Shown here: one piece after another, positions 10,791 through 21,544 of the stretch
How the letters are laid out: each line of letters opens with the position of its first letter
Numbering within the stretch: position 1 is the first letter of the stretch
Assembly: GCA_017979445.1 (NCBI GenBank)
Contig: CM030710.1
Location: 11,952,248 to 12,016,247 of the forward strand
Length of the DNA stretch: 64,000 bases
Direction of reading: 5' to 3'
Source: Akebia trifoliata
Taxonomy: Eukaryota > Streptophyta > Magnoliopsida > Ranunculales > Lardizabalaceae
Translations under genes and position numbers: made by a program
Notes under the pieces: generated by a model
What the model saw: only the letters and a program-made list of their open reading frames with translations
What the model was told of the DNA's origin: nothing
Database searches by the model: none

Positions 10791-11294
10791 AGTCATCTTT
10801 AGCCAAATCAATTCTTCTATTATCTAGTTCAATATATCATTTCTCAACCCCCTTTGTAGTCTTTTCAAAAAGAAAAATTATGCATTTTTCTTTCTCAGTC
10901 CAATCACCGAACCTAGGGGAGGGAAGATTCGAACTACGTTTTAGTTTGATCCCAAAATTTTGGGGTACATAGGCAACCTGAGAAGTTACTTCAGGCCCAA
11001 CCACATTAAAATAAAAAAAAAATCTATTTCCCCACACAAAAAAGATCCAGAAAAAAAATTCAAAAGAAGAAAAAGAAATATCTTCGAAATGGGGAAGAAA
11101 ATTCAAGGCAAAATAAAATAAATGCCACACAAGGGGCATTCAGGTTTTTGAGCCTCAAAATCCCTTTCTTTTTATACCTAGTCCTAATCTTATCTATAAA
11201 AGTCCTCCTAAGTACCATGTGAAAAGTCAAGGAAGATAGCGAAGCATGATCATACAACAATTCCTTAAGTTCAAAAAAGAAAAAGAAAAAAGCC
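10791..11294 (+). other. Degenerate 3' region after integrase
   Basis: No gene is seen. The segment around 10905-10980 (GGGAAGATTCGAACTACGTT, then a TTTTGGGGTACATAGGCAACCT stretch) resembles a block that follows integrase in Tat-lineage elements. The small minus-strand frames across it have no recognisable content. Confidence 0.4.
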
Positions 11295-11510
11295 TACTAG
11301 GTTAAAAATCTGAAAAAACCGATTAAGGCGAGCTTGCAAGGTTGAAAATCCGAAAGGACAACTTTGACAACAATCAGGGTAAAGGAAAAAAGAAAGCTCG
11401 TCAGTTTGAAAACCTGAAAAGGTAATCTAGGCAAAAGTTAGAGCAAGCTCGCTAGATTGAAAACCTAAAAAGGCGATCTAGGCAAAAGTTAGAGCAACAA
11501 AGTAAAACAG
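11295..11510 (+). repeat. Tat-type 3' repeats
   Basis: Three to four imperfect copies of a unit with GGTTGAAAATCCGAAAGG / GATTGAAAACCTAAAAAGG followed by AGGCAAAAGTTAGAGCAA. Short repeats of this kind are usual after integrase in Tat/Ogre elements. The next 600 bases (11511-12130) show no further feature. Confidence 0.6.
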
Positions 11511-12130
11511 AAGAAAAACTAAGAGCAGTCCGAGCTGAAACATCAGAAGGCCGAATGACCAAGTTTCAATACCCAGTTTGAACCAAATATAGACTCAGTG
11601 GATATAAGTATCTCGTCTATGATTGATCTGAAGAGTTTCATATCCCTAAGCGAGCCAACGGAGAGAAAGAATAAATTTTATGATGAATTTCAGAAAGAAA
11701 TATTTTGTCCCAATTTCTTTGAACCTAACTCAAAATCTTCAATATAAAAAGTCAAAATTAAAAGTTAAACCTTTATTGTATTTGTGGTAATCAAGGATTT
11801 CAAATTTTCATAACAAGAGCACTTCCTTTTTCTAAAGAGTACAGTTTCCCCCCTTATACTAGGGGCATTTGTTTTCAAATTTTGTTCAATTATCCCCAAT
11901 ACAATGTTCCCTGTCAAACTAGGGGCATTTTGGTCCTGAAACCTGGTCAATTCTAACCCTAAAGGATAAGGTTAACTTTGAATTAAAGGTTACCCTCTTG
12001 ATAGCAATTTTGAAAATTCCTAAGATTCAAAGAGAGTAAAAATGTTTACCGGACCTTCATGAAATCCAACTTTTTATTAAAAAAATAAAAAAATCAAATG
12101 CGAGGTTAATCCCCCATTTGTTCCCTAAAA

Positions 12131-12860
12131 GCTTAGTTCATTACTTTTTCACTCTAAGTAGGTAGAGTAGAACTTCCCAAAAAATTAGTTCATTACTCTT
12201 TCACTCTGAGTAGGTAGAGTAGAACTTCCCAAAAAAATTAGTTCATTACTCTTTCACCCTAGGTAGGTAGAGTAGGACTCCCAAGAAGCTTAGTTCATTA
12301 CTCTTTCACTCCGAGTAGGTAGAATAGAACTTCCCAAAAAGCTTAGCTAATTACTCTATCACTCCAATTAGGTAGAATAGAACTTTCCAAAAAAATTAGT
12401 TCATTACTCTTTCACCCCGAGCAGGTAGAGTAGAACTTTTCAAAAAGTTTAGTTCATTACTCTTTCACTCTGAGTAGGTAGAGTAGAACTTCTAAAAAAA
12501 ATTAGTTCATTATTCTTTCACCCCGAGCAGGTAGAGTAGAACTTCCCAAAAAGTTTAGTTCATTACTCTTTCACTCCGAGTAGGTAGGGTAGAACTTCCC
12601 AAAAAAAAATTAGTTATTACTCTTTCACCCTGGGTAGGTAGAGTAGGACTCCCAAAAAATTAGTTTATTACTCTTTCACTCTGAGTAGGTAGAGTAGAAC
12701 TTCCCAAAAAAATTAGTTCATTACTCTTTCACCCCGAGCAGGTAGAGTAGGATTCCCAGAAAAATAAGTTCATTATTTTTTCACCCCGGGTAGGTAGAGT
12801 AGGACTCAAAAAAAAATTTCATTACTTTTTCACCCAGGGTAGATAGAGTAAGACATTCAA
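12131..12860 (+). repeat. 52-bp tandem array in the 3' untranslated region
   Basis: Fourteen copies of a 51-54-base unit with the core TTCATTACTCTTTCACTC and GAGTAGGTAGAGTAGAACTT, the last ones more diverged. The array lies between the 3' repeats and the 3' LTR. Variable tandem arrays in this position are known from Tat-lineage elements and have been linked to the birth of satellite DNA. Confidence 0.9.
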
Positions 12861-13170
12861 ATTTTGCTTAGATTATGATCACTTTTTTTCCTCAATTTTT
12901 ACTCAGTTTCACACAGTACACACACTCACACTTGTACTTTTTTGTCAGGGAGAGTTCTTTAAAATTCAAGGATCTGACATTATCAGTAAAAGCTCACGCT
13001 TAAGGACCTAACAAATTTTTACTTGGATGAGAGTTTTATCCTCAAAGATCCGAACATCCTGACGAATTGCTAAATCAGGATGCAAAATGAACTGTCACTA
13101 GCTTTGGTATTCGGATATCGCACTATCTATCAAAATAGATTTGCTATCTAATTTACTTCAATCCTCTACC

Positions 13171-13179
13171 AAAGAGAGG
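13171..13179 (+). promoter_or_regulatory. Short polypurine tract before the 3' LTR
   Basis: AAAGAGAGG followed by CATC and then the LTR start TGTAGAC. Region 12861-13170 upstream shows no other feature. Confidence 0.45.
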
Positions 13180-13183
13180 CATC

Positions 13184-14895
13184 TGTAGACATCCCATTTT
13201 TGCATTCGCCTGATTAATCAACTCGTCAACCCGATCGCAACGATTCCCAATAATGAATGTTTATTCCAATGCTTTATTTTCTTACCAGATATATTTCAAA
13301 AATCCGGATGAGGTATCTAGAACTGACAAAACTGTAGAAACCACACAACGCTAGGAAAATATGACCCCAGAAATATAGAAATCATCATCTTGCAGATAAA
13401 AAGAAATTTTACAATAAAAATCACTAAAAAATGATCAAATTATCAAATTACCCCTAACCTTAAAATATCCCTGGAGCCTACGTTACTCTTAGAAAAACCC
13501 ATTCAAATACATAAAACAACAAGTAGAAATCAAATAAATCATTTTATCAATTTTCATAAAATTTAATAAAATTACAAAAATACCCCTCATAAAAGTTCAC
13601 GACCATTTCACACAAAAAATTTCATAAATGACACAAATCAATATTTCCATTAATTCCTTACGAAAATTCGATTTTAAAACATCCTAGAACATCAAAAATC
13701 GACTTGAAACACAAAAAGTCCTCTCCGAGGGCAAAACGATAATTTTATAATTCTTATAATTAAAAATTTTGAAATTAATAAATAAAATATTAAATAATTA
13801 AAGTGAAACATTAATAAAATTAATTTAAAATTTTAAACTAAAAAATTAATTAATTAGACTCATAGGCAAAATTGTTGATGGTTGCCAAGATATTTATTCA
13901 AGGACCCCTCCATTTGGGGGTCCAAAGAATTAAAGATATAATAGAGGGGGATTCTCCAAAAAATTAAAGTCAATCAAGTAAGATAAAAGTCAAGATATTA
14001 AAGACAATCAAGTAAGACTAAAGTCAAAATCTTAAAGTCAATCAAATAAGACTAAAAGTCAAAATCCTGATAGAGTTCTACTTAAATAATAATTCTATTT
14101 AACAATCCTAATTAAATAATAACTCTATTTAATAGAATTCTAACTAAAATATAACTCTACCTAAAATAATTCTAATTAAAATAATAACTCTATTTAATAG
14201 AATTCTAATTAAAATATAACTCTACCTAAAATAATTCTAATTAAAATATAACTCTAACTAAAAGAATTAGAATTAAATACTAATTTTATCTAAGCAAACA
14301 CTTAAAAAAATCTATAAATAGGAGTCCTCACACCCTATTTTTGTATCAAATAATAAATCCTAAAAAAATTAGGTCAAAAAATTTCCCTAGCCTCTCATAA
14401 ATCCTAATTTTGAAGTCCTAACTCCTTACCTAACACCCATACCTCAACTTTAGCTCAAAAAACACCTAGCAGCCCTTCAAAAACACCTAGAATTCAGATC
14501 TAAGAAAGAGATACCTCAACTTGGAGATTAGAAATCAAATTCGGTGACAGAACGAAGCGAGGAATACTGTACAAGGAGTTATTCTATCAGATCTAAGGGA
14601 ACAAAATCATTGCATCGAAAAATGTAACTATTTTTTTTATATTGATTTGGTCTTTTTAGCAATGTAATTCTAATTGGGAATTAGTAGAGACCGGTGTTTG
14701 TTAGACGGGTTGGTGCCTAATACCATCCAACTCCGTAACGTGATCCCCGAACTTAGTTTCTTATTTTTCGTAGATTAGTTTTTTTGTCTTTTAGAGTCAA
14801 TGTTCGATTCCTAGACCATAATAACTAGGTGACGACTCCCAAACCTCAAAGATCAAAAGTGGATCCGCGCACCCCGTGGATCGAGGGCGCTTTTA
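13184..14895 (+). repeat. 3' LTR of the family A insert
   Basis: 1712 bases, colinear with the 5' LTR, starting TGTAGACATCCC and ending GGCGCTTTTA, so the terminal CA has become TA. A TATA box is at 14313-14320 and the W-box-like array at about 13964-14070. The two LTRs differ by many scattered substitutions and small gaps, so the insertion is not recent. Confidence 0.9.
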
Positions 14896-14900
14896 GGAGG
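14896..14900. repeat. Target site duplication GGAGG, right copy
   Basis: Matches 4670-4674 exactly and marks where element M resumes. Confidence 0.9.
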
Positions 14901-15169
14901 TGGACGCTTGAGTTTAGGCGCAATGATAATCCTATATGACCCCATCAAAGGTAAATTTAGTCAATTTCAGTGTTACCCCTTGATAACATTTTAATGAATC
15001 ACTTTATTGAAGTTTGTGCACCAATCCATTAATTAATCCATTTACGCAACGATTATTCAAAAGAGAAATAAATATTTATTCAAAAGAAAATAGTTTTATT
15101 GAAAATTATTAACAGAGAAATGTTCCCATTAACATATTTTTACAAATCTGATTTAAATTATTTTTTGAT

Positions 15170-16320
15170 GGACGCTTGGCTTTGTCTTGGTGGTCATTGG
15201 AATTGCTATCAGGCTTGATCCTTTTGGCTCTAACAACTGGTTCCTTGAATTCTGTTGGTCCGTCTGGATATTCTAAGGTGCGTTTATTTCAAGCCTTCTC
15301 AATGAGATGCACTAATTTTTCAATCAATGGCTCAAGAGGGAAAAACGTTTTGGGTTGAGGCAAAGAGAACTCTATAGGTACTTCGTACTGTTCGGAGATC
15401 AAATTAGGATGGTAAAAAGATGTTTCCTCTAGTCCAATTAGGCGAACATAATGGGATCCTTTGATTCCTAGAATTGGGGGATCTTTCATCCACCAAGGAC
15501 ATCTTAACCTGATATGACGGGCGAGGCGAGAGTTTAACCATTTGCTCCAAGCCTTGACTGAGTTGTGACGCACTAACAGGTTTCTTTTAGAAAAGTGTTC
15601 TGGCCCATACTCGAGATTTTAAGGAACATCTATAATTTTGATACGATCACATAGGCACATATAGAGTAAATGGGAACTTCCTTTGAAGTTTTCCCCCTCA
15701 CCATTCTTTATGGCATTTAGACCCGAGAAAGTTTCAGCTAGGATGAGAGGTACAAGGTTGGTTTTCCTTAAGAGTTGAGAGGCTATATTGATGAATGACT
15801 TAGGGATAGTTTAGCCATCACTATTGGAGGTCAGTATGTATTGGGCTAAGATTCCTAAGCATAGACGGCAATCTCTAGTGACTCGTCAGGCTTCGGGTAT
15901 TACATTGACGGGATGATTGCAGGAGCGAAATAGGCCCAGTAAAGGTACTAAGTCCAATCTCCCGTTATGGACTAGGGTCTTGGCTTCTTCTTTTGAAATG
16001 TTCAGTCCTGTAGCGAGGTCACCAGAATATCATGTCTTCAATGAGGGCTTGACTAGAGGGCCTGAAGTGGATCTCCCCATAATGCAACAATAATCTTCAT
16101 GAGTGGGGCATAAGTGCATATGCCCAATATGAAATATGTAAAGGTAGGGGTTCCAACGCTTAGCCATAGCGCGTAAAAGGTTCTAGTCTATTTCAAACTC
16201 ATGGAAGTAAAGAGTACTCTTCAACATGAATCTCCCAAAATTGATCTTCTTTAAAAGGTGCATCCCTATGATGGTTGTTTTGACTAACTGATCGATTGGG
16301 TTATCGCCTATGGCTAGCAT
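15170..16320 (-). pseudogene. ORF1-like pseudogene upstream of gag in element M
   Basis: Ogre and related Tat elements carry an extra ORF between the primer site and gag. On the minus strand, the open part 15289-15573 reads with features of such proteins: PWWMKDPPILGIKGSHYV, then a 'GLxx...Y.P..IS.QY' pattern. The wider region has several more short fragments with stops between them. The position, between the leader and gag on the same strand, fits. The nested family A insert has lost this segment. The role of ORF1 proteins is not established. Confidence 0.45.
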
Positions 16321-16539
16321 CCTAATTTGATATAAAAGGGTATTTTAGTACATTTTCAAGGTCCATGTAAAATTACTTTTTCCTTTGAAAAATCTTGTTC
16401 TTATAGAAAACATTTCATGGAAAACACTTTTTCTTGGAAAATATTTTTTTAGAGAACACTTCTTTTGGAAAACATTTTTTCTGAAAAATATTTCCCTTTT
16501 GTAAACCATTTTTCTTCTTTGAAAATGGGTCGGAACCCG

Positions 16540-17570
16540 AATTTAGAAAAAAATTTGACTTCCATTTTGATCTAAATAGCTCAGCCCATTATGATTGTTG
16601 GATCGAGATGGACTGGGTCATTATGGATTATTGCAACAAATGGATTCTTTAGTAGGTCGATGCACCCATTTTAATCAGATAAAAAAAACCTTAATCATTG
16701 AGGACAACAAAACATTTTGATCTCATACATACATTTCGATCTCATCATTCGCATACATTCATCATTCAATAAACAATCCGAGAACACCCACGATAAGTCC
16801 GAGTCGTAACCTACGGGGGAGGTTTCTAGACTCTAAATTTACTACGTGCAATGCATTTTTATCTGGCCACCCTTGCCCAAGTTTACCTATATACCAGACG
16901 GTACGTGGTAACTTGGTTTGATATACCGCATAGGTGATAATCTAAAACTTCAACTCACTTCTCTGAAGTCAAAAGTAGCCAGTTTAATCCCCATATCAGA
17001 GGTGGTACGCGATGCTTGAGCAAAGACATTCTTAAATCACCTCTTTTCTAGAATAGACGTAGTCTATCTTCCTAATACCGTAGTATATCGGAGCAGGATC
17101 TTGCTTAGGCACTGATTTTGATCAAGAAGTGCAATTGATGTACTTGGATCATCTTTGATATACCTATGGGTACAGATTAAGAGTTGTAGCTTTCATAAAT
17201 GGTTTGGCATCCCATGAGAGGACTGATCACGTACTAGTACTACCTTGGCAATCGGGACATGTGATTGTGTGGTTTACAATAAGTCAAAGGCTCAAGTCGC
17301 TCTAGCTTGGATACATCTATATACCTTTCAGAATCACCTGATCAAACGGTACTAATGCCCCAGTTTGATATACCCTAAGGTATGTGACTGGAGTTGTGGT
17401 TTTCATGAATGACGTCGCATCTCCGAAGAGATCGGGCCACGCACTAGTGCCACATTGGCTATATGGGACGTGTAAGCGTGCAAAGTAGTAAACGTGCTTA
17501 TAGTGTGTGAAAAGATGGTGGGGTGTGCCCGGGGCCTTTTTCAAACAACTGGGCCCATGGGCCTAATCGT
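16540..17570 (-). ncRNA. Conserved leader of family A, copy in element M
   Basis: The complement of 8040-9060 in the nested insert, in the same order and with the same internal blocks (CACTAGTGCGTGG, GGTATATCAAA). The frame at 17317-17544 corresponds to the plus-strand frame 8056-8316 but both end differently. It lies between the 5' LTR and ORF1. See the other copy for interpretation. Confidence 0.4.
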
Positions 17571-19793
17571 ATCATCATACATTGATACCACACATGAATA
17601 TTAATCAAGATATTCAAAGCGTATTACATCATAATCAAAACCAACACATCACATATCTTAATCAAGATTATGGCAATGTTTAATAAGTGATCAATGTAAA
17701 AATCAATAATCAGATTTTGATCGTTGAACTTAGCATCCAATCCCAAACTATTTACTTATATGATCCAATCAAGGGTTACTCTGGAATATCCTAAAACAAA
17801 TTAGGATTTAAAAAAATATTAAATTGGAGATAGAATGATTTTTTTGGGGTGGGGTGATTTCCTTTAAAAAAGATTTTTCTAGAAAAAAAAATTATTGCTG
17901 CACCAATCTCTATAAATGACAAACCCAGATAGTGTGTTTTAGGAAAAATTGACGTGAAAAGAAAAACATTCCCCTTACTGAAAGAGGGCTATGTCACTTA
18001 AAAAAAAATTAACACCTCAATATTTACTTACAACTCACCCATTCTTTTTGAAGACTGATCGTTTAAATACGAATTGGTGCATTGCAAGCAGGAATTGGTG
18101 TGTTAAGACTATCCCAAGATGAGATCAGGCAAGCAACCATGATTTCATTAATTAAATTAAAAAACAAACTCATTAAACCGTGGTTTCTCGTCGGATCCAT
18201 TTTTTTAAAAAATAAAATTCAACTAATCGAAAAATTATCGAATGAACGACAGGAAACAAATTGTTAAGATGGGTGGTCCATCATCGTTATCTTGCATAAA
18301 CAACCAAGCTGATTTGAATAATGATTGATATACTGCCAACAAATCCAAAAGATTCGAAAAATTTAGAGCCGAATGTAAGTTCTCTCTTTTTTTTTTTTTA
18401 AAGAAGGAAATAAGAAAAAAAATCCATAAACCCCAAAATTTCGTCTAATTAGCGTTTTAAACTGATTGATGAACTAAACGATTCTGATCCCCAGTCTTCA
18501 AATTGATCTCTCTACTTCCCAGGCAAATAGGAATCGGCAATCAAGTTTTTTTGTTTTTTTTTTACAGAGAAAAGAAAGAAGAGAAAAAAAGCCTAATAAT
18601 CGACACGGCCTTCGGTCTCAATTTCTGATCTAAATCGGCATGTGGAAACAACATTAAGTCGATGGAAGGTCCAATTTGATCTCTCCCATTCCCAAATAAA
18701 TTGGCATTTAAGCTTTCCTTTTTCTAAAATGTTTTACCACAAAACAAAAATTCTTATTCAAAGAATCAAAACAATTTTTGGAAATAAACCAACAGAGATT
18801 TGGTTTTGAAAAAAAAAAAGTCAGCTCTTCGATAGAGATCAACTATTTTATTTTGAAAAAAGAACTTCCCATCAATTTGAATCAGCACCATTTTCTTTGA
18901 GAAAAGAGGGATCAATCTAGTAAAATCGTTTAAGCTTGAGTCGATCTCAAGAGGAGCTTACGATTCCAAGCTCCATCTCTCTGCATCATGAGGAACTTGC
19001 GATCTTGTTATGGGTGTTAGGCCGATTCGGCTTAAGAGATTGAAATCAATTGAAAGTTCTCTCAAGTCTGTTGAAGAGGATGGAATGGGTATAAAATTAA
19101 TAAAGAAGATGGTGTGTACACTTTTAAAGAAAGAGTTTTATTTTTGGCACACCAAACACGCCATCAGGTTGTTGCTGTTACCAGAACCTCAAAAGGAATT
19201 TTTTTTTTAATTTCCTTCTTGCTATCAATGGACAGCACGCTAAATTTAAAAAATTAAAAAATAAAAAAATAAAAACAAATATTATCAAAGGATACATCAC
19301 ACCCTCTTAAACGAATTTTTTTTTTATTTAAAAGAAATGCTTAAAAATAGAACCCTAAAACAATAAAAATAAAAGAACTTCAAGATTCATTAGTCGTCAC
19401 TCCATCCTCAATTAAATCTCTTAATCTCTCTATCTATTTATGGTCATTCTACATAACCCTCGATTGAATCATAGGAAGATTACGTGCCAAATAAAAATAT
19501 TCAAAATTGAACCAATAGAGGATAATATAAAAAGAATAAGATATCCCCATAAATAAAAATGGGCTATCAACCATTCTCATGTCCTTAACCTCCTGATATT
19601 ATGCCTTATTTGGAGTTATCCTAAATGTCTCTTAAACAAGTCATAGCAATTAATCCAAACAACGCCGAGAGAATGCAATAGTCCTAACAAATAATCGAAT
19701 CAGATAAACTAAAAACAAAAATAAAATAATAAAAAACTAGGTCTAAATGGCAATTTCCAAACTTGGGATTTTTCAAGTCTGATTCTCAAAAGT
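17571..19793 (-). other. Proximal leader of element M, no gene seen
   Basis: AT-rich sequence with many A and T runs. Short frames at 18082-18267 and 19010-19210 (plus) lie antisense to the element and show no domain. The part next to 17571 resembles 7790-8040 of the nested copy. The 193-bp array of the nested copy is not present. Confidence 0.4.
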
Positions 19794-19809
19794 CCTAGTG
19801 GAGTCGCCA
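19794..19809 (-). promoter_or_regulatory. Primer binding site of element M (tRNA-Arg type)
   Basis: On the minus strand TGGCGACTCCACTAGG follows the LTR end by one base. It fits the Ogre/Tat tRNA-Arg site better than the nested copy does, and shows that 19811-21544 is the 5' LTR. Confidence 0.75.
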
Positions 19810-20408
19810 CTGAAAGCTCTCTCGATTCGCGGGATGCACGGATCCGTTTTTGACCTCTGAGTTTTGGGAGCCGCCACCTAGCTATTTTGGTCTAGGAACC
19901 GATCATAGACTCTAAATGGGTAAAAACAACTAATTTACTTTTTTAAAAAATAACTGAGTTCGAGGATCACATTACAGGGTTGAAAGGTGTTAGACACCAA
20001 CTTCACCAGGCAAATGTCGGCCTCTACTTATTCTCAAATAGAACTACATTGCTAAAAAGACCTAATCAATAAAAAAATTAAAATCTTTACCTTTACAAAA
20101 ACAATGATCTTGTTCCTTCAGATCTGGTAGAATAATTCGTCATACAGCACTTCTCACTTCGTTCTATCATCGGATTCGTTTCGAATCTTCAAAATAAAGT
20201 ATCTCCTCTTGAGTTTTTCTAATTTTCTATGAATTTCTAGGATGTTTTGAAAGAGCTTTCTAGGTGTTTTTCAAGTTAAAGTCAAGATATAGATGTTAGG
20301 TAAGGAGTTAGGGTTTCAAAATTTGGGTTTATGGGAGGCTAGGGAAGCTTTTTGACCAATTTTTTCTAGAATTTATTTTTTAATACGAAAATAGGTTGTA
20401 AGGACCCC

Positions 20409-20416
20409 TATTTATA
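20409..20416 (-). promoter_or_regulatory. TATA box of the M 5' LTR
   Basis: TATAAATA on the minus strand, at the place matching 5803 and 14313. Confidence 0.6.
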
Positions 20417-20600
20417 GATTTTTTAAGTGTTTGTTTAGATAGAATTAGTGTTTAATTATAATTCTTTTAGAGAGAGTTATTGTTTAATTATAATTGTTTT
20501 AGGTAGAGTTATATTTTAATTAGAATTGTTTTAAATAGAATTATTATTTAATTAGGATTGTTTTAAATAGAGTTATTATTTAATTAAAATTCTATTAGGA

Positions 20601-20750
20601 TTTTGACTTTTAGTCTCACTTGATTGACTTTAAGATTTTGGACTTTAGTCTTACTTGATTGACTTTAAGATTTTGACTTTAATCATACTTGATTGACTTT
20701 AAGATTGACTTTAGTATTACTTGATTGACTTTAGTCTTATGTGATTGACT
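20601..20750 (-). promoter_or_regulatory. Expanded W-box-like array in the M LTR
   Basis: Five units built on CTTGATTGACTTTA with a further TTGACTTTAGTC in most, against three units in the nested element's LTRs. TTGACT matches the W-box core. Regulatory use is inferred. Confidence 0.45.
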
Positions 20751-21544
20751 AAGAATATATTTTTATTTTTTGAAGAACCCCCCTTTATTATATCTTTAAT
20801 TCTTTGGGCCCCAGATGGAGGGGTCCTTTAATAAATATCTAGGCAACCATCAACAATTTTGCCTGAGAGCCTGATTGATCGATTTTTTTGGTTCAAAATT
20901 TTAAATTAATTTTATTAATGCTTCACTTTACATTATTTTATGTTTTATTTATTAATTTCAGAATTAATTTTTTATAATTGAAAAATTATCGTTTTGCCCC
21001 TAAAGAGAACTTTTGCGTTTCAAGTCGGTTTTTGATGTTCAAGGATGTTTAAGAATTGATTTTTCATAAGGAATTCAATGGAAATATTGGTTTGTGTCGT
21101 TGATGAATTTTTTTTTTGCGAAATGGTCGTGAACTTTATGAGGGGTATTTTCATAATTTTGTCAAATTTTGTGAAAATTGACGAAATGATTTATTTGATT
21201 TTGATTTGTTATTTTATGTGTTTGAATGGATTTTCCTAAGCATGATGTAAGCTTTAGGGATGTTTTTAGGTTAGGGGTATTTTAGTAATTTGGTCATTTT
21301 TTAGTGATCTTTATTTTAAAATTTGTTTTTGTCTACAAGATGATGATTTCTATATTTTTGAGGTTATATTTTCATAGCGTAGTGTGGTTTCTAAGGTTTT
21401 GTTAACTTGAAATACCTCATCTGAATTTCTAAAACATATATAGTAACAAAATAAAGTATTGGAATAAACATCCATCATTGGGAACCATTATAATCGGATT
21501 GACGAGTTGATTAATTAGGCGAATGCAAAAATGGGGTGTCTACA

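Larger units (their letters stand above)
4675..14895 (+). mobile_element. Nested family A Ogre/Tat-like LTR retrotransposon, internally deleted
   Basis: Both LTRs are present in direct orientation (4675-6410 and 13184-14895), flanked by the 5-bp duplication GGAGG. Inside are a tRNA-Arg-type primer site at 6412, a 193-bp tandem array, a conserved leader, a trace of gag, the distal part of integrase, Tat-type 3' repeats, a 52-bp tandem array and a short polypurine tract. ORF1, most of gag, protease, RT and RNase H are gone, so it depends on other elements for movement. It lies in opposite orientation to its host element M, which belongs to the same family. Confidence 0.9.
1188..21544 (-). mobile_element. 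Element M: Ogre/Tat-like family A retrotransposon, split by a nested insertion
   Basis: M reads right to left: 5' LTR 19811-21544, tRNA-Arg-type primer site, leader 16540-19793, ORF1-like pseudogene about 15170-16320, then (after the insert 4675-14895) gag, zinc knuckle, protease and linker down to about 1772. The flanks of the insert share the duplication GGAGG, so 14896 and 4674 were once adjacent. This is supported by similarity across that joint to the insert's own leader at about 9180-9430. RT, RNase H and integrase are absent. No family A 3' LTR is seen: the region runs into the unrelated family B LTR at 1187, so M is truncated or recombined on its 3' side, and the exact left limit is unknown. 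M interrupts a C'-type LTR that resumes at 21545. Confidence 0.75.
19811..21544 (-). repeat. 5' LTR of element M (family A)
   Basis: On the minus strand it starts TGTAGACACCCCATTTTTGC at 21544 and ends GAGCTTTCA at 19811, 1734 bases. It is colinear with the LTRs at 4675, 13184 and 61296. A TATA box lies at 20409-20416 (complement) and an enlarged W-box-like array at about 20601-20750. The bases just outside, CCATG at 21545-21549, are the expected right copy of a target duplication, but the left copy is outside the window or lost. Confidence 0.85.

Noticed and set aside
12131..12860. Regular short repeats resembling a CRISPR array
   Set aside because: Units are contiguous tandem repeats without unique spacers, inside a plant retrotransposon.
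19010..19210. 66-codon frame in the M leader
   Set aside because: No recognisable content, ends in a poly-Phe run from a T tract, and is antisense to the element.
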